A program made the translations under genes and the position numbers. A stretch of 64,000 bases of DNA, taken from assembly GCF_000482545.1 (NCBI RefSeq), contig NZ_KI519455.1:1239247-1303246 (forward strand), in the 5' to 3' direction. A model generated the notes under the pieces. That model ran no database searches and had not been told where the DNA came from. It saw nothing but the letters and a program-made list of their open reading frames with translations. Source of the stretch: Arthrobacter sp. 35W. GTDB lineage: Bacteria; Actinomycetota; Actinomycetes; Actinomycetales; Micrococcaceae. This document shows positions 24,653 to 33,194 of this stretch, piece by piece; position 1 is the first letter of the stretch; the number at the start of each line of letters is the position of its first letter.

Positions 24653-26590
24653 TTAGTCGGTTTTGCAGCAGGTGTCGGTGGTGGTGGTGGCTTCGATCCT
24701 GGCCGGGAGGTTCAGGGTCGGGTTCTGGTCGAAGAAGCCGTGGGGCTCGAGCATGAAGCCGATGTTCTGGCGGGGCATGATGGGCCAGTCCTCCAGACGC
24801 ACGACGTGGTGCATGCCGAACGTGTACCAGACCACGAGGTCCTGATCGACGATGTTGCGGTCCTTCTGGGTCCAGATGTGCAGTCCGTCATCGGCGCCGG
24901 TGGCCTGGTTGGGGAACTCGCCGGCAGCGAAGCGTTCGCTGCGGTCGTAGGCGGTGACCCAGAGGTTGTTGCGGGCGAACTGTGCCCGCTTGCTCACGTA
25001 GGACTCGTCGCCGGCGGCCAGCTGGATGCCATCGGTGGGGATCAGCCGGTAGGCGACGGGTTCATCCACGATGTTGCGGCTGTCGCGGTTGGCGATCTTC
25101 CAGAAGCGGTGCTTGGAGGAGTCGGTCTTGCGGATGGCGGCCTGTTCGGTCTCCAGCAGCCGGTCCACGGCCATGAAGGCGGTGTGGGTCGGATTGTGCT
25201 CGGGGATTTCCATGTCCACTTCATAGACGGCGTTGCGCGGGCCGTCGATTTCAAAGTCCATGCGGACGTTGAACATGTGCTGGTGGATCGGGGCGTAGAG
25301 GCCGTCGTTGTTCAGGGTCTGCCCGTACGGGCTCTTCTCACCGGGCTTCTGGCCGGCGGTGGAGAGGATGCCGGTGGCCTTGACCAGGAACTCGATGCTG
25401 CCGTCCAGGAACAGGTGCCAGTAGAAGGCGTACTCGTAGTTCGCGACGGTGGCGATGAAGGAGATCACGAGCTTGCGGCTGCGGCGGGTCTCGGTGGTGC
25501 CCTCGCGGAAGTCGAAGTGCTTCCACAGGATGCTGTCGTCCTCCTCGTGCATGCAGATCGCGTTTTCGATGGTCATCGGGTTGCCGTGGCTGTCGGTGGT
25601 GATGCCGTCGAAGTACTTGATCTCCCCGGTGCAGTCGCAGCCCAGGGTCAGGGAGTTGGCCATGTTGCCGATGTTGTACTCACCGGAGTCGAAGGCGTTC
25701 TTCTTCGCCTGGACCGGGGCGGTGTCTCCGTACGGGACGACCATTTCCGACAGGGAGGCCCGGTTGATCACGGGACGCTCGGTGTCCTTGTTGCGGAAGC
25801 GCAGCTGGTGCAGGACCAGGCCCTCGCGGGGGGTGAAGCCGACACGGAAGGACCAGTCGGCCCACTGGACGTGGTTGCCGGTGACCGTGAAGGACGCCCC
25901 TTCGGGCTGGGTGATGGAGATCGGCTTCAGATCGGTCCGGGCCTCTCCAACGTACTTGGGCAGGTAGTTGCCGCTAGCGCTGGGAACCGGGATCGCCTGG
26001 TCGTCCTCGACCTTGACGACCTCCCCGGAGTTCAGGTCCACGATGACGATGAAGTTCTCGATCGGGTGCGCGTACGGGCTGTCGTCGGCCTCGTCACGGA
26101 CAAAGACCAGGGCGCGCATCAGGCGCCGGCCCTCGTTGTCTTCACCGAAGTAGCCCACGGACCACGGTTCGAAACAGACCAGGTCCATATCCGTGATGCC
26201 CCGCTTGGCCAGGGCCGCCTGGACCTCGGGGTTCTGCCGGCAGGTCGCTTCACCCTCGGCAAACTCGTCCAGCATAAAGGGCGGGTGGACGTTCGCGGCC
26301 AGTTGCGTCCACTTCGACACGAGGCCCGCATCAAGATCGACGACGGCCTCATAGGCGCGTCCCTCGGCACGGTTGACCAGCACGGCGTCTGCTTCACGCG
26401 CCGTCGCGGCACCGGTGCGCAGCAACTCCTTCTCGGGCTCGCGCAGCTCCACGCTGATGAAGCGGAAGGACTCCGCCGCGGCCGGGCCGTCCTTAAGGAT
26501 CGCGGCCGCCCGGGAGATCTCGGCGCGGGAGAGTGGATCCAGGGGGTGTGCTGTCCCTACCACGGTGTGGGTTTCAGTATTGATCGTCAT
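24653..26590 (-). CDS. copper methylamine oxidase (TPQ amine oxidase), copy 1
   Basis: This 645-residue copper/topaquinone amine oxidase, of the Arthrobacter phenylethylamine/methylamine oxidase type, converts methylamine to formaldehyde, ammonia and hydrogen peroxide. Visible landmarks are the TPQ precursor Tyr385 in ANYEYAF, the catalytic base Asp301 in FDSGEY, copper ligands His436 and His438 in IHQHMF, and a third His in GMHHV near 594. It lies in a methylated-amine cluster and is preceded by AAGGAG. The first 160 codons are nearly identical to the copy at 63519. Confidence 0.92.
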   Translation of the reverse strand: MTINTETHTVVGTAHPLDPLSRAEISRAAAILKDGPAAAESFRFISVELREPEKELLRTGAATAREADAVLVNRAEGRAYEAVVDLDAGLVSKWTQLAANVHPPFMLDEFAEGEATCRQNPEVQAALAKRGITDMDLVCFEPWSVGYFGEDNEGRRLMRALVFVRDEADDSPYAHPIENFIVIVDLNSGEVVKVEDDQAIPVPSASGNYLPKYVGEARTDLKPISITQPEGASFTVTGNHVQWADWSFRVGFTPREGLVLHQLRFRNKDTERPVINRASLSEMVVPYGDTAPVQAKKNAFDSGEYNIGNMANSLTLGCDCTGEIKYFDGITTDSHGNPMTIENAICMHEEDDSILWKHFDFREGTTETRRSRKLVISFIATVANYEYAFYWHLFLDGSIEFLVKATGILSTAGQKPGEKSPYGQTLNNDGLYAPIHQHMFNVRMDFEIDGPRNAVYEVDMEIPEHNPTHTAFMAVDRLLETEQAAIRKTDSSKHRFWKIANRDSRNIVDEPVAYRLIPTDGIQLAAGDESYVSKRAQFARNNLWVTAYDRSERFAAGEFPNQATGADDGLHIWTQKDRNIVDQDLVVWYTFGMHHVVRLEDWPIMPRQNIGFMLEPHGFFDQNPTLNLPARIEATTTTDTCCKTD

Positions 26591-26719
26591 GGTTTACTCC
26601 TTAGTTCTTTTTCAGGACGAGGGCCGTGACGGGTGGTGGCCCGTACAGCCCGGTTGGATTCCCAGTGCTGTTCACCTTTGACAGAACTGTTCATTCCTGG
26701 TTGCGAATAAGATTGCGCC

Positions 26720-26762
26720 GACGTTCCCTCCAAACCCCTTGCTGGGACTCGGAGGGAACGTC
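26720..26762 (-). promoter_or_regulatory. leader hairpin of methylamine oxidase copy 1
   Basis: Perfect 12-bp arms (GACGTTCCCTCC and its complement) enclose 19 bases, in the long 5' leader about 130 bases before the ATG. It may be an RNA regulatory stem. The remaining bases 26591-26719 hold nothing else recognised. Confidence 0.5.
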
Positions 26763-26772
26763 TGCCACCCCT

Positions 26773-26889
26773 GCATCCCTACGTTCCAAGGGGCCGGCTG
26801 GGCTCCACTTCGAACTCTGCTGGTGTGACGCGCGCCACGTACATTCCTTCTGTAAGTAAGCTACGTCAGATAAATCATCTAGTCCAGAC
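26773..26889 (-). promoter_or_regulatory. amine-regulon promoter module, methylamine oxidase 1
   Basis: Read on the minus strand: GTCTGGACTA at 26889, a CRP/GlxR-like box CGTGGCGCGCGTCACA at 26839-26824, and the GGCCCCTTGGAA...AGGGATG block at 26795-26773. Similar parts appear before the cupin operons and methylamine oxidase copy 2. The GTCTGGACTA to box distance is 51 bases, exactly as at the cupin-dmm operon. Confidence 0.7.
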
Positions 26890-26948
26890 ATTTTTCTTAG
26901 ATAACTTATGTGACATTGATGTTGCGGTGGTGTGGTTGGATGGGGGTG

Positions 26949-27947
26949 CTATGTGGCGAGCAGCCAGTCGGATGCCGCTTTGCGGTAGCGGATGATGCCT
27001 TTGTACTCGGCCATGTCTTCGGGAAGCTCGGCCAAGACGTGCCCAAACGTTTCACGCCAGACGGGGACCCGGGCAATGTCGGCGAGGGGCAGGAGATAGC
27101 TCCGAACCAGGAACAGCAGGACTCCGGTGTGCGGGAGGCGGATCAGGTGCTGAACCTCCACCCGGAGGTGGAGCTTGTCGGGCAGGTCAGGGTCGTCGGC
27201 GATGGTGGCGCGGTCCGGGCCCCATTCGGGGTAGGTTTCGGTGGACGTGTCCAGGCGCTGGCCGACGGTCATGGTCCAGTTGGTTCTGCGGTATTGCTCC
27301 CCCGGCTGCAGCCGCATGAGGAACTGATGCGCCCGGGAGACGATCCTTTCTTCCTTCACCCGCGGAACCGGACCATGGATTTCAAGGAAGTTCATGCCGA
27401 CGTCGAAACCGAAGGACCAGTCCGCAGCAAAGGTGACCAGTCCTGCGTCGAGCCACATTGTATCCTCGCGGATGTCAAGGAGCACGATGTCGTCCTGGAT
27501 CTGGCTGCCCAGAAAGCGGAGCGGGCCCATGGGCAGCGAATCGTCGTCACCGACGGTGAATTCCACGTCGAGGTCCTGCAGGGTGTTCCGCCAACGGCAG
27601 GTGTTTCCTTCGCGGTCGAAGGACATGATGCTTGGGTTTTCCTCGGCCATGACGGGAAGCAGGGCTGTGATCGCGTCCCACACGGCAGGCCCCATGTGGG
27701 GCAGGACCTGCATGCGCGAGGGGTCGCGGGCCAGAATCCCGTCGCGTTCGGCCAGTTCCTGAAGGTAGTTTTCGTCGATGTCGATCAGCCCTGCACCCCA
27801 GGCGCCGGCTTCTGTCGGCACTGTCTTGTGGGCCGGTTCGACGTTGGCGCTGTAACGGTAGATGTCATTGGCAAAAGGAAAGGGAAAGCGCCTGATCCGT
27901 TCGGGGAGGACGGCGCTGCCAGGGTCTTTGTCGATGGTGATGCTCAA
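26949..27947 (-). CDS. heme-dependent oxidative N-demethylase family protein (DUF3445)
   Basis: This protein of about 332 residues matches DUF3445, the heme-binding catalytic-type subunit of dimethylamine monooxygenase. The start region RIRRFPFPFANDIYRYSANVEP and later GAGLIDIDENYLQELAERD are family hallmarks. With the reductase and DmmA-like subunits it would oxidise dimethylamine to methylamine and formaldehyde. The preferred start is a TTG at 27947 with GGAG before it, overlapping the reductase stop (TTGA); an ATG at 27992 is the alternative. Last gene of the operon. Confidence 0.82.
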   Translation of the reverse strand: MSITIDKDPGSAVLPERIRRFPFPFANDIYRYSANVEPAHKTVPTEAGAWGAGLIDIDENYLQELAERDGILARDPSRMQVLPHMGPAVWDAITALLPVMAEENPSIMSFDREGNTCRWRNTLQDLDVEFTVGDDDSLPMGPLRFLGSQIQDDIVLLDIREDTMWLDAGLVTFAADWSFGFDVGMNFLEIHGPVPRVKEERIVSRAHQFLMRLQPGEQYRRTNWTMTVGQRLDTSTETYPEWGPDRATIADDPDLPDKLHLRVEVQHLIRLPHTGVLLFLVRSYLLPLADIARVPVWRETFGHVLAELPEDMAEYKGIIRYRKAASDWLLAT

Positions 27948-28930
27948 AGGTCCAACTCCAATTCTGGGTCTTCGCTGCGCGAAACACAGCACATCATTGT
28001 GGTGTTCTCAGCCTTTTCCTCGTCGGACAGGTAGAGATCCCGGTGCCGAGGTGTGCCCCGAAGGACGGACAGGGAACATTCGCCGCAGATGCCTTTACGG
28101 CACATATTGGGGATGACCTTGCCCGCATTTTCAAGGGTGTCCAGCAGCGAAACGCCGGCCGGAACTTCCAGCTTGATGCCGCTGCGGACCAGGTTCACCG
28201 TGAAGGGTTCGCCTTCGTCCAGCAAGGCAGCGCCGAAGGCTTCCGAATGCAGCCGGGACGAAGGCCAGCCAAGCTCCCGGGCCTGGTCCAGGACAGAATC
28301 CATGAAGGCATTCGGCCCGCAGACGTAGAGGTGGGTGCCGAGGGGCTGGGCCGCGAGCTGGTCGGCCAGAATCGTCTGGAAACTGTCCCGATCGGTACAT
28401 TCGATCAGGGCGGACAGCCCCAGTCCCAGCAGTTCAGTCGCTTCAGCCACGTGCGCCCCGGCCCCTGGCCGGTGTACGTAGATCAGGGATGATGCTGTTC
28501 CCCGTTCGGCCGCCGCCCTGGCGTGCGAAAGCACTGGCGTGATGCCGATACCCGCCGCAACCAGCAGATGATGCGTCGCTGTTGACACCGGGGCAAAGGC
28601 GCTGCGGGGACGTGAAACGTAGACAAGGTCACCGGCTGCGAGTTGGTGCATGGCCACGGATCCGCCGGCGCCGTCTTCGACACGGAGGACCGAGATGGAG
28701 TACTCGAACGGGGCGTTGCCTGAACCGGTGAGCGAATAGGCATTGACTCCGCTGCCGTACTGGACCACAAGGTGGCTCCCCGGAACATAGGAGGGAAGCC
28801 TGTCCCCCGACGGATCGGCGAACGTAATGCTGACAATCGAATCCGTCTGAAGGCTGACGTTTGCCACCTCCAGCAGGAGACCGCCTTCCACCGCCGGGTG
28901 GACACTGGTCTTGAGCGCCGTCATTGTCAT
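27944..28930 (-). CDS. ferredoxin-NADP reductase subunit of dimethylamine monooxygenase
   Basis: This 328-residue reductase is of the phthalate dioxygenase reductase type: an N-terminal flavin/NAD domain (VNAYSLTGSG, LLVAAGIGITPVLSHARA, YVCGPNAFMDSVL) and a C-terminal plant-type 2Fe-2S domain (CRKGICGECS then MMCCVS). It would pass electrons from NAD(P)H to the heme subunit. Its ATG overlaps the dmmA-like stop (ATGA). A second possible ATG lies 6 bases downstream. Confidence 0.87.
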   Translation of the reverse strand: MTMTALKTSVHPAVEGGLLLEVANVSLQTDSIVSITFADPSGDRLPSYVPGSHLVVQYGSGVNAYSLTGSGNAPFEYSISVLRVEDGAGGSVAMHQLAAGDLVYVSRPRSAFAPVSTATHHLLVAAGIGITPVLSHARAAAERGTASSLIYVHRPGAGAHVAEATELLGLGLSALIECTDRDSFQTILADQLAAQPLGTHLYVCGPNAFMDSVLDQARELGWPSSRLHSEAFGAALLDEGEPFTVNLVRSGIKLEVPAGVSLLDTLENAGKVIPNMCRKGICGECSLSVLRGTPRHRDLYLSDEEKAENTTMMCCVSRSEDPELELDL

Positions 28931-29409
28931 GATGCCTCCTCGGCATGAGCTGCGTAACCCAGATATGCACCCTTCCGGCGGGAGAAGTGCTCGGTGGTGG
29001 CCAGGACGGTGGAACATCCCTGGCACTCCACCTCGGAGCCGGCCAGCCGGTCAATGGTGGTGGCATGGCAATGCGGGCAGTAGATAACGCGGGGTCCGGC
29101 ATCGTCGGAGAGGAGGGTTACCTCCTCATCCAGCAGCCCGCAATCCGCGGCAACGGCTGCAGCTGCGCGGACGTCCGCCGGCGGTCCGGCGAGTACAAGA
29201 CGGACACCGACCTGGGAGGCCCCAAGCGCATTTCTCAGGCCCGAGAGAGTCTGTGGTGTTGCCGAGTGGAAACGGAGGTCGTGCCTGGGCTGGCTGCCGG
29301 TGTCGTGCTCCGCGGTGCCACCTGTTGCCCCAAAGGAGGCACAGATGACACCGCGGAAACCCGGTTCCAAGCCGGTGCCTGTTGCCGGCGGCATGGACGC
29401 GGTACGCAT
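28927..29409 (-). CDS. dmmA: dimethylamine monooxygenase subunit DmmA-like protein
   Basis: This 160-residue protein resembles the DmmA family. It ends in a zinc-ribbon or rubredoxin-like segment with CPHC and CQGC pairs (residues about 112 and 131). It is the second gene of the cupin-dmmA-reductase-DUF3445 operon, 8 bases after the cupin stop and overlapping the next start. A broken copy lies at 46557. The exact role of DmmA in the complex is not established here. Confidence 0.78.
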   Translation of the reverse strand: MRTASMPPATGTGLEPGFRGVICASFGATGGTAEHDTGSQPRHDLRFHSATPQTLSGLRNALGASQVGVRLVLAGPPADVRAAAAVAADCGLLDEEVTLLSDDAGPRVIYCPHCHATTIDRLAGSEVECQGCSTVLATTEHFSRRKGAYLGYAAHAEEAS

Positions 29410-29417
29410 GGTGGGTC

Positions 29418-29798
29418 TTACGGGGCGAAGGTGCGGTCGCCGGCGAAGAAGCCCAGGGCGTAGTCACGGGTCTCAAACTTGACCGTGGTGCCCTTGGGGA
29501 AGAACAGCACGTCGCGTTCCTTGGCGTGCGTCACTTCTCCCGTGGTCTGGTCGGTGAGGATGAATTCACCCTGCACGACAACCTTCATCTCGTCGTAGGT
29601 GTACGTGTACACCAGCGGCTCGGAGGCCTTCAGTTCGAAGAATCCGGCGCACATGACCGATCCTTCGGGGTTGTGCAGGGAGTCGCCGATGGCCGCGATC
29701 GTGCCGGGCTCGTTCATCGACGGCAGGCCGATGTAGCCGCCTTCAACCTTGTGGATGGATCCGGCCTTGCTCAGTGTTCCTACGAGGGTGGTTTCCAT
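29418..29798 (-). CDS. EutQ-like cupin, copy 1
   Basis: This 126-residue single-domain cupin contains TYDEMKVVVQGE then ERDVLFFPKGTTVKFE. The usual HxH metal ligands of cupin motif 1 are replaced (YTYTYDE), so metal binding is doubtful. It is the first gene of the dimethylamine monooxygenase operon. An identical protein, with identical flanking 5' bases, heads the tmm operon at 46176. Function unknown; being retained twice at the head of methylamine operons suggests a shared step or binding role. Confidence 0.85.
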   Translation of the reverse strand: METTLVGTLSKAGSIHKVEGGYIGLPSMNEPGTIAAIGDSLHNPEGSVMCAGFFELKASEPLVYTYTYDEMKVVVQGEFILTDQTTGEVTHAKERDVLFFPKGTTVKFETRDYALGFFAGDRTFAP

Positions 29799-29916
29799 GG
29801 TCTCTCCTGTGAATACCGTTGGGAATGGTTCATCTTGGGTGTATTTGAGACTGCATTGAGGATGAGTCAGAGCGCTGGCTACAGCGTCTGTAAGAAGAAG
29901 ATCGCAGACCCGGCGT

Positions 29917-30030
29917 CCTCTATTTCTAGGGGCCAACCAAGCTCTGCACTGAACTCTTCGGGTGTGTGATGTGAGTCACGGGGTTCATCCCAAAAGCAAA
30001 GCTACGCCAGTTAATTCATATAGTCCAGAC
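29917..30030 (-). promoter_or_regulatory. amine-regulon promoter module, cupin-dmm operon
   Basis: On the minus strand: GTCTGGACTA at 30030, CRP/GlxR-like CGTGACTCACATCACA at 29980-29965, then GGCCCCTAGAAATAGAGG at 29934-29917. The transcript would have a leader of about 100 or more bases before the cupin ATG at 29798. Confidence 0.72.
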
Positions 30031-30208
30031 TTTTTTACAAAAATTCCTGCGACGTCCTTAAGTTGCGTCTCCGACGGTCCCTTGGTATCTCGGAGGGGCC
30101 CACGTGCGGCCGTGGACGGCGCCACCGGACATCGGCGTTCTCTGGCCCAGGGGCAGGGAAGAGCGCGTTCGGCAGAAGGGCCGGGCCTGCACATTCACCA
30201 GATGCAAA

Positions 30209-30253
30209 GATGGGAGGCAGGACCCGGTTCCGTGACCGGTCCTGCCTCCCATC
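30209..30253 (-). terminator. terminator hairpin after amine-cluster APC permease
   Basis: Perfect 16-bp stem, GATGGGAGGCAGGACC with its complement, around 13 bases. It lies 43 bases beyond the permease stop on the minus strand. The rest of 30031-30208 shows nothing else recognisable. Confidence 0.7.
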
Positions 30254-30295
30254 CTTGAAATGATCCGCAACGGGATGGCCGCGAATGTTCCCTAC

Positions 30296-31786
30296 CTAGT
30301 GCGCGGCACGTCCTTCACTACTGGCTGTCAGATCTGCGGCATCGTGGTCCGAGGGGCCAGGAGTACCTGCCTTTCTGGAGCGCCTTGACTCATTCTGGGA
30401 ATGCAGCCAGATGGGTACGTAGAGTGCCAGCACGAGGAACCCAACCCACGTGGAGGTCCAGCCAACCTCCAGGCTGTTCAGGTAGACAACCCCCACCAGG
30501 CACAGCGGAAGATTGAAAAGACCAAAGGCCATGGCAACGTTCTTCCAGCCCTTGGGTGCCTTGAAGGGCCTGTCCAGAGCAGCAAAGTCAGGGTGTTTTC
30601 TGGCTTTGACATAGGCGAACAGGCTGATGCCGTTGGCGCAGGTGTAGCCAATCGCCGATGCCGCGACAATCGCTGCGGGGTTTCCCATCGAAATCAGGAC
30701 CAGGTTGAAGCCTCCGATGACCAGCATGGCAACGAACGGCGTTCCGTGGCGGTTCAGTTTGCCGAGGGACTTGGGAAGGTTGCCTTCCGTCGCCATCGAG
30801 TGCATGGCGCGGGAAGATCCCAGATAGGCGGTTTGGATGATCAGTACCATGGCGGCGATCAACATGATGATGGTCACCATGGAGCCGGCTTCGCCAAAGA
30901 CAGCATGGGCGACAGGGATCAGGGGCGACACAGGTTCAGCCAGTACGCCGTCGACACCCAGCACGCCGATCACTGCAGCTTGCACCAGTACAAACGAGAA
31001 GAAGCAGATGATGCCGCAGGCAAACAACGCCTTGGAGACATCTTTGGCCGGGTTTTTGTATTCAGGGCCGTAGATGGCCGCTGTTTCCCAGGCGCAGGCG
31101 CTCCACTGTGCAATCCCAAAGATGCCAAAGAGAATCAGGATATGGTGCAGATCCCAGGCCCAGTCGGTCGGCAGCCAATTGCCGATGATGTTGGACATCT
31201 CAACGTGCCCAGTGGCAAAGGGGGCCACAGTCAGGATGACCAGTGGTATCAGGGAAAAAGCGGCCAGAATGTAACCCAGCTTGGCGCCGTCCTTGAGGCC
31301 GAACCAATTGACGACGAACAATCCGCCGAAAATCAACAGGCCTGAGATCAACGAGAGCTGATACGCCGTGAACGTCTCGCCCAGCACCGGAAACAGCCCG
31401 TGCAGGTAGCCGCCGATCAGGATGGAAAAGATCGCCAGCACCGGAGTCCAAGCGAACCAGTAGCTCCAGGCACTGAAGCCGCCGAGCAGCTTGCTCTTGT
31501 CGTACTTGCCCTGGTAATTCTCGGTGCGAAATACATGCTGCGCGAAACCCGGCAGACCAGAGGCCTTGGGGAACGTGGTGGCCATCTCAGCATATGCGGT
31601 GCTCTGTATGAAGCCCTGAATGACCGACAGCCCCCAGATAAGAATGGCGGCAGCCGACAAGTACATCGGAAGGTAGCCCAACGAGGGCAGAATCAGCAGG
31701 GGCACACCCAGCGCAATGGCCAGACCCTGCTTCCAGTCGATCGACCTTTCCAGATGATCGACTCCAACTGAACGATTTTCACTCAT
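30296..31786 (-). CDS. APC family permease, probable amine transporter
   Basis: This 496-residue membrane protein has about 12 helices and APC-superfamily character, for example WKQGLAIALGVPLLILPSLGY near residue 18 and CAWETAAIYGPEYKNPAKDVSKA near 230. It has a basic hydrophilic C-terminus. Its position between the dimethylamine operon and other C1 genes suggests import of a methylated amine, though the substrate cannot be read from sequence. A GTGA-N6-TCAC box and a 30-base perfect palindrome lie in its leader. Confidence 0.82.
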   Translation of the reverse strand: MSENRSVGVDHLERSIDWKQGLAIALGVPLLILPSLGYLPMYLSAAAILIWGLSVIQGFIQSTAYAEMATTFPKASGLPGFAQHVFRTENYQGKYDKSKLLGGFSAWSYWFAWTPVLAIFSILIGGYLHGLFPVLGETFTAYQLSLISGLLIFGGLFVVNWFGLKDGAKLGYILAAFSLIPLVILTVAPFATGHVEMSNIIGNWLPTDWAWDLHHILILFGIFGIAQWSACAWETAAIYGPEYKNPAKDVSKALFACGIICFFSFVLVQAAVIGVLGVDGVLAEPVSPLIPVAHAVFGEAGSMVTIIMLIAAMVLIIQTAYLGSSRAMHSMATEGNLPKSLGKLNRHGTPFVAMLVIGGFNLVLISMGNPAAIVAASAIGYTCANGISLFAYVKARKHPDFAALDRPFKAPKGWKNVAMAFGLFNLPLCLVGVVYLNSLEVGWTSTWVGFLVLALYVPIWLHSQNESRRSRKAGTPGPSDHDAADLTASSEGRAAH

Positions 31787-31876
31787 AACAATCTCCCTTG
31801 ATCGTCTGATTTGGCCTATTTAGCCGACGAATGCGCCATTGGGTCGTTGAGGAAGAACACCGGGGGCGGGTTCACG

Positions 31877-31906
31877 CCGTCTTCGACGCAGCTGCGTCGA
31901 AGACGG
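31877..31906. repeat. 30-base perfect palindrome in permease leader
   Basis: The 15-base half CCGTCTTCGACGCAG is followed directly by its exact complement, with no spacer. It lies 91 bases upstream of the permease ATG. It may be an operator for a dimeric regulator or a transcript hairpin. Confidence 0.75.
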
Positions 31907-31971
31907 GGAAAAGCTTCTTCATCCGGTCTGCCAGCTTGTGCGAGACTTCGGACCGTTCAGGCGATGCCTGC

Positions 31972-31987
31972 TGTGAAGCGGGTCACG
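31972..31987 (-). promoter_or_regulatory. CRP/GlxR-like box upstream of amine permease
   Basis: CGTGACCCGCTTCACA on the minus strand fits GTGA-N6-TCAC, like the boxes of the neighbouring amine operons. It is about 185 bases before the ATG. Confidence 0.6.
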
Positions 31988-32172
31988 TCATCTCCGAGAT
32001 TACAACCAAATAGCTGTAGTCCAATAGTTTTTTCCGAGAATCAGATTCTCTTTACGCCGTTGAACCTTTGTCGGGAGGGCTGCCACAGCTGCCCCTCGCC
32101 GGCCCCGTGCGAACACACCCCTGCACCGCGGCTGAAGTGAGTATTTAACGCTTTGAGCACCACTCGATCGTG

Positions 32173-32219
32173 CGGGAGAGCACCAGTGGTCGTGTGGCCC
32201 AGCACCACTGGCGCTCCCG
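32173..32219. terminator. imperfect hairpin between permease promoter and DUF4230 gene
   Basis: ACCAGTGGT pairs with ACCACTGG, and CGGGAG with CTCCCG outside it, with one bulge. It lies downstream of the minus-strand DUF4230 gene. In the rest of 32000-32362 no gene is supported. Confidence 0.4.
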
Positions 32220-32362
32220 GTCACGGATTACGCGGTGGCGAAGGCGGTGGGTTCCCCATCCAGCCGGCTCACAGGGTTCTCCGGCGTAGTAGTCACCGCT
32301 GCGGATATAGCAGCCATCGTCGCCTTCGGGTTCATGCGGTGAGGACGGGGCGCTGCGGGCAT

Positions 32363-32989
32363 CTACCCTGCGAACTCAAAGCCGATGGTGATTTCGGGAT
32401 CGACGCTTGCGATGATTCCGGAGTAGAACACCTTGGCCTGCTCTTTCAGCGCTGCTGCGTTTTGGGTGATGTACTTCTGCTTGTTCTCGTCGCTGAGAAT
32501 GTTGTTGATCATGCGAGTTTGAACGGCTGGCGGTGCCAGCCAGCTAAGCGCGTTGTTGCTCTCGAGGGGGTCCTCGAACACGGGATCGTCAAAGCCGATG
32601 CCAATAAATTGAGGGATGGTCACCCGAAACGACTCTGGGCCGGTGGGTTCGATCTTCACCTGTGATCCATCGATGCCTAATTTTGCGTCGAACTTGTACT
32701 GGATCAGCGTCGTTTTCTCGCTCGCGGGTATGGCCACGCCGAGAATCTCGCCATTGCTTTCGTGCCTCGCAACACCCTCGATGTGAAGGCTCAGCAAGGC
32801 GACCTCTTGCACGTGCGTGACCGACTGAACCACCTGCGAATCGCGTTCGTTCGAGCTGCTGGTGAACAGCGAACTGAGAGCGAGAGCGTTGAGTCCACCG
32901 AATGCGAAAGAGGCGCCGGTTCCCGCGACAACCAAGACGGTGATCAGCAGGAGAGGCCAGAGCAGAACCCTTGCTTTGAAAAAGATCAT
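32363..32989 (-). CDS. DUF4230 domain protein
   Basis: This 208-residue protein has one N-terminal membrane segment (VLLWPLLLITVLVVAGTGASFAF written here as residues 8-30) and an extracytoplasmic DUF4230 domain. The domain begins near VVQSVTHVQEVALLSLHIEGV and ends with VDPEITIGFEFAG. The family is uncharacterised. Codon use is less GC-biased than neighbours and an IS21 remnant lies directly upstream, so it may have arrived by transfer. Confidence 0.65.
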   Translation of the reverse strand: MIFFKARVLLWPLLLITVLVVAGTGASFAFGGLNALALSSLFTSSSNERDSQVVQSVTHVQEVALLSLHIEGVARHESNGEILGVAIPASEKTTLIQYKFDAKLGIDGSQVKIEPTGPESFRVTIPQFIGIGFDDPVFEDPLESNNALSWLAPPAVQTRMINNILSDENKQKYITQNAAALKEQAKVFYSGIIASVDPEITIGFEFAG

Positions 32990-33194
32990 GACGATTCAGT
33001 CTCCAGTTTCGTTCGACGTCGCAACGTCCTCGGAATTCCGCGGCGTGGAACGGCCACAACAGATCGCCGCGTCAAGTCCCCTAGAACCATATACGTAAGC
33101 AAGAGCTGGCCGATTATGGCGCGCCCCACCGGCCCTGGAGATGCGGCCGCGAGCCGATGCGCACCGAACCACAGAGAAGGCGATGTCCACCGAG

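Noticed and set aside
24740..26629. 629-codon open frame antisense to methylamine oxidase 1
   Set aside because: The opposite strand encodes a clear copper amine oxidase. The antisense frame is open because of codon bias and has no ribosome site or domain.
26669..26690. TTGACAGAACTGTTCA resembling the TetR operator of 44991
   Set aside because: Only the short half-site TTGAC and GTTCA parts agree and the spacing differs, so it was not called as a third site.
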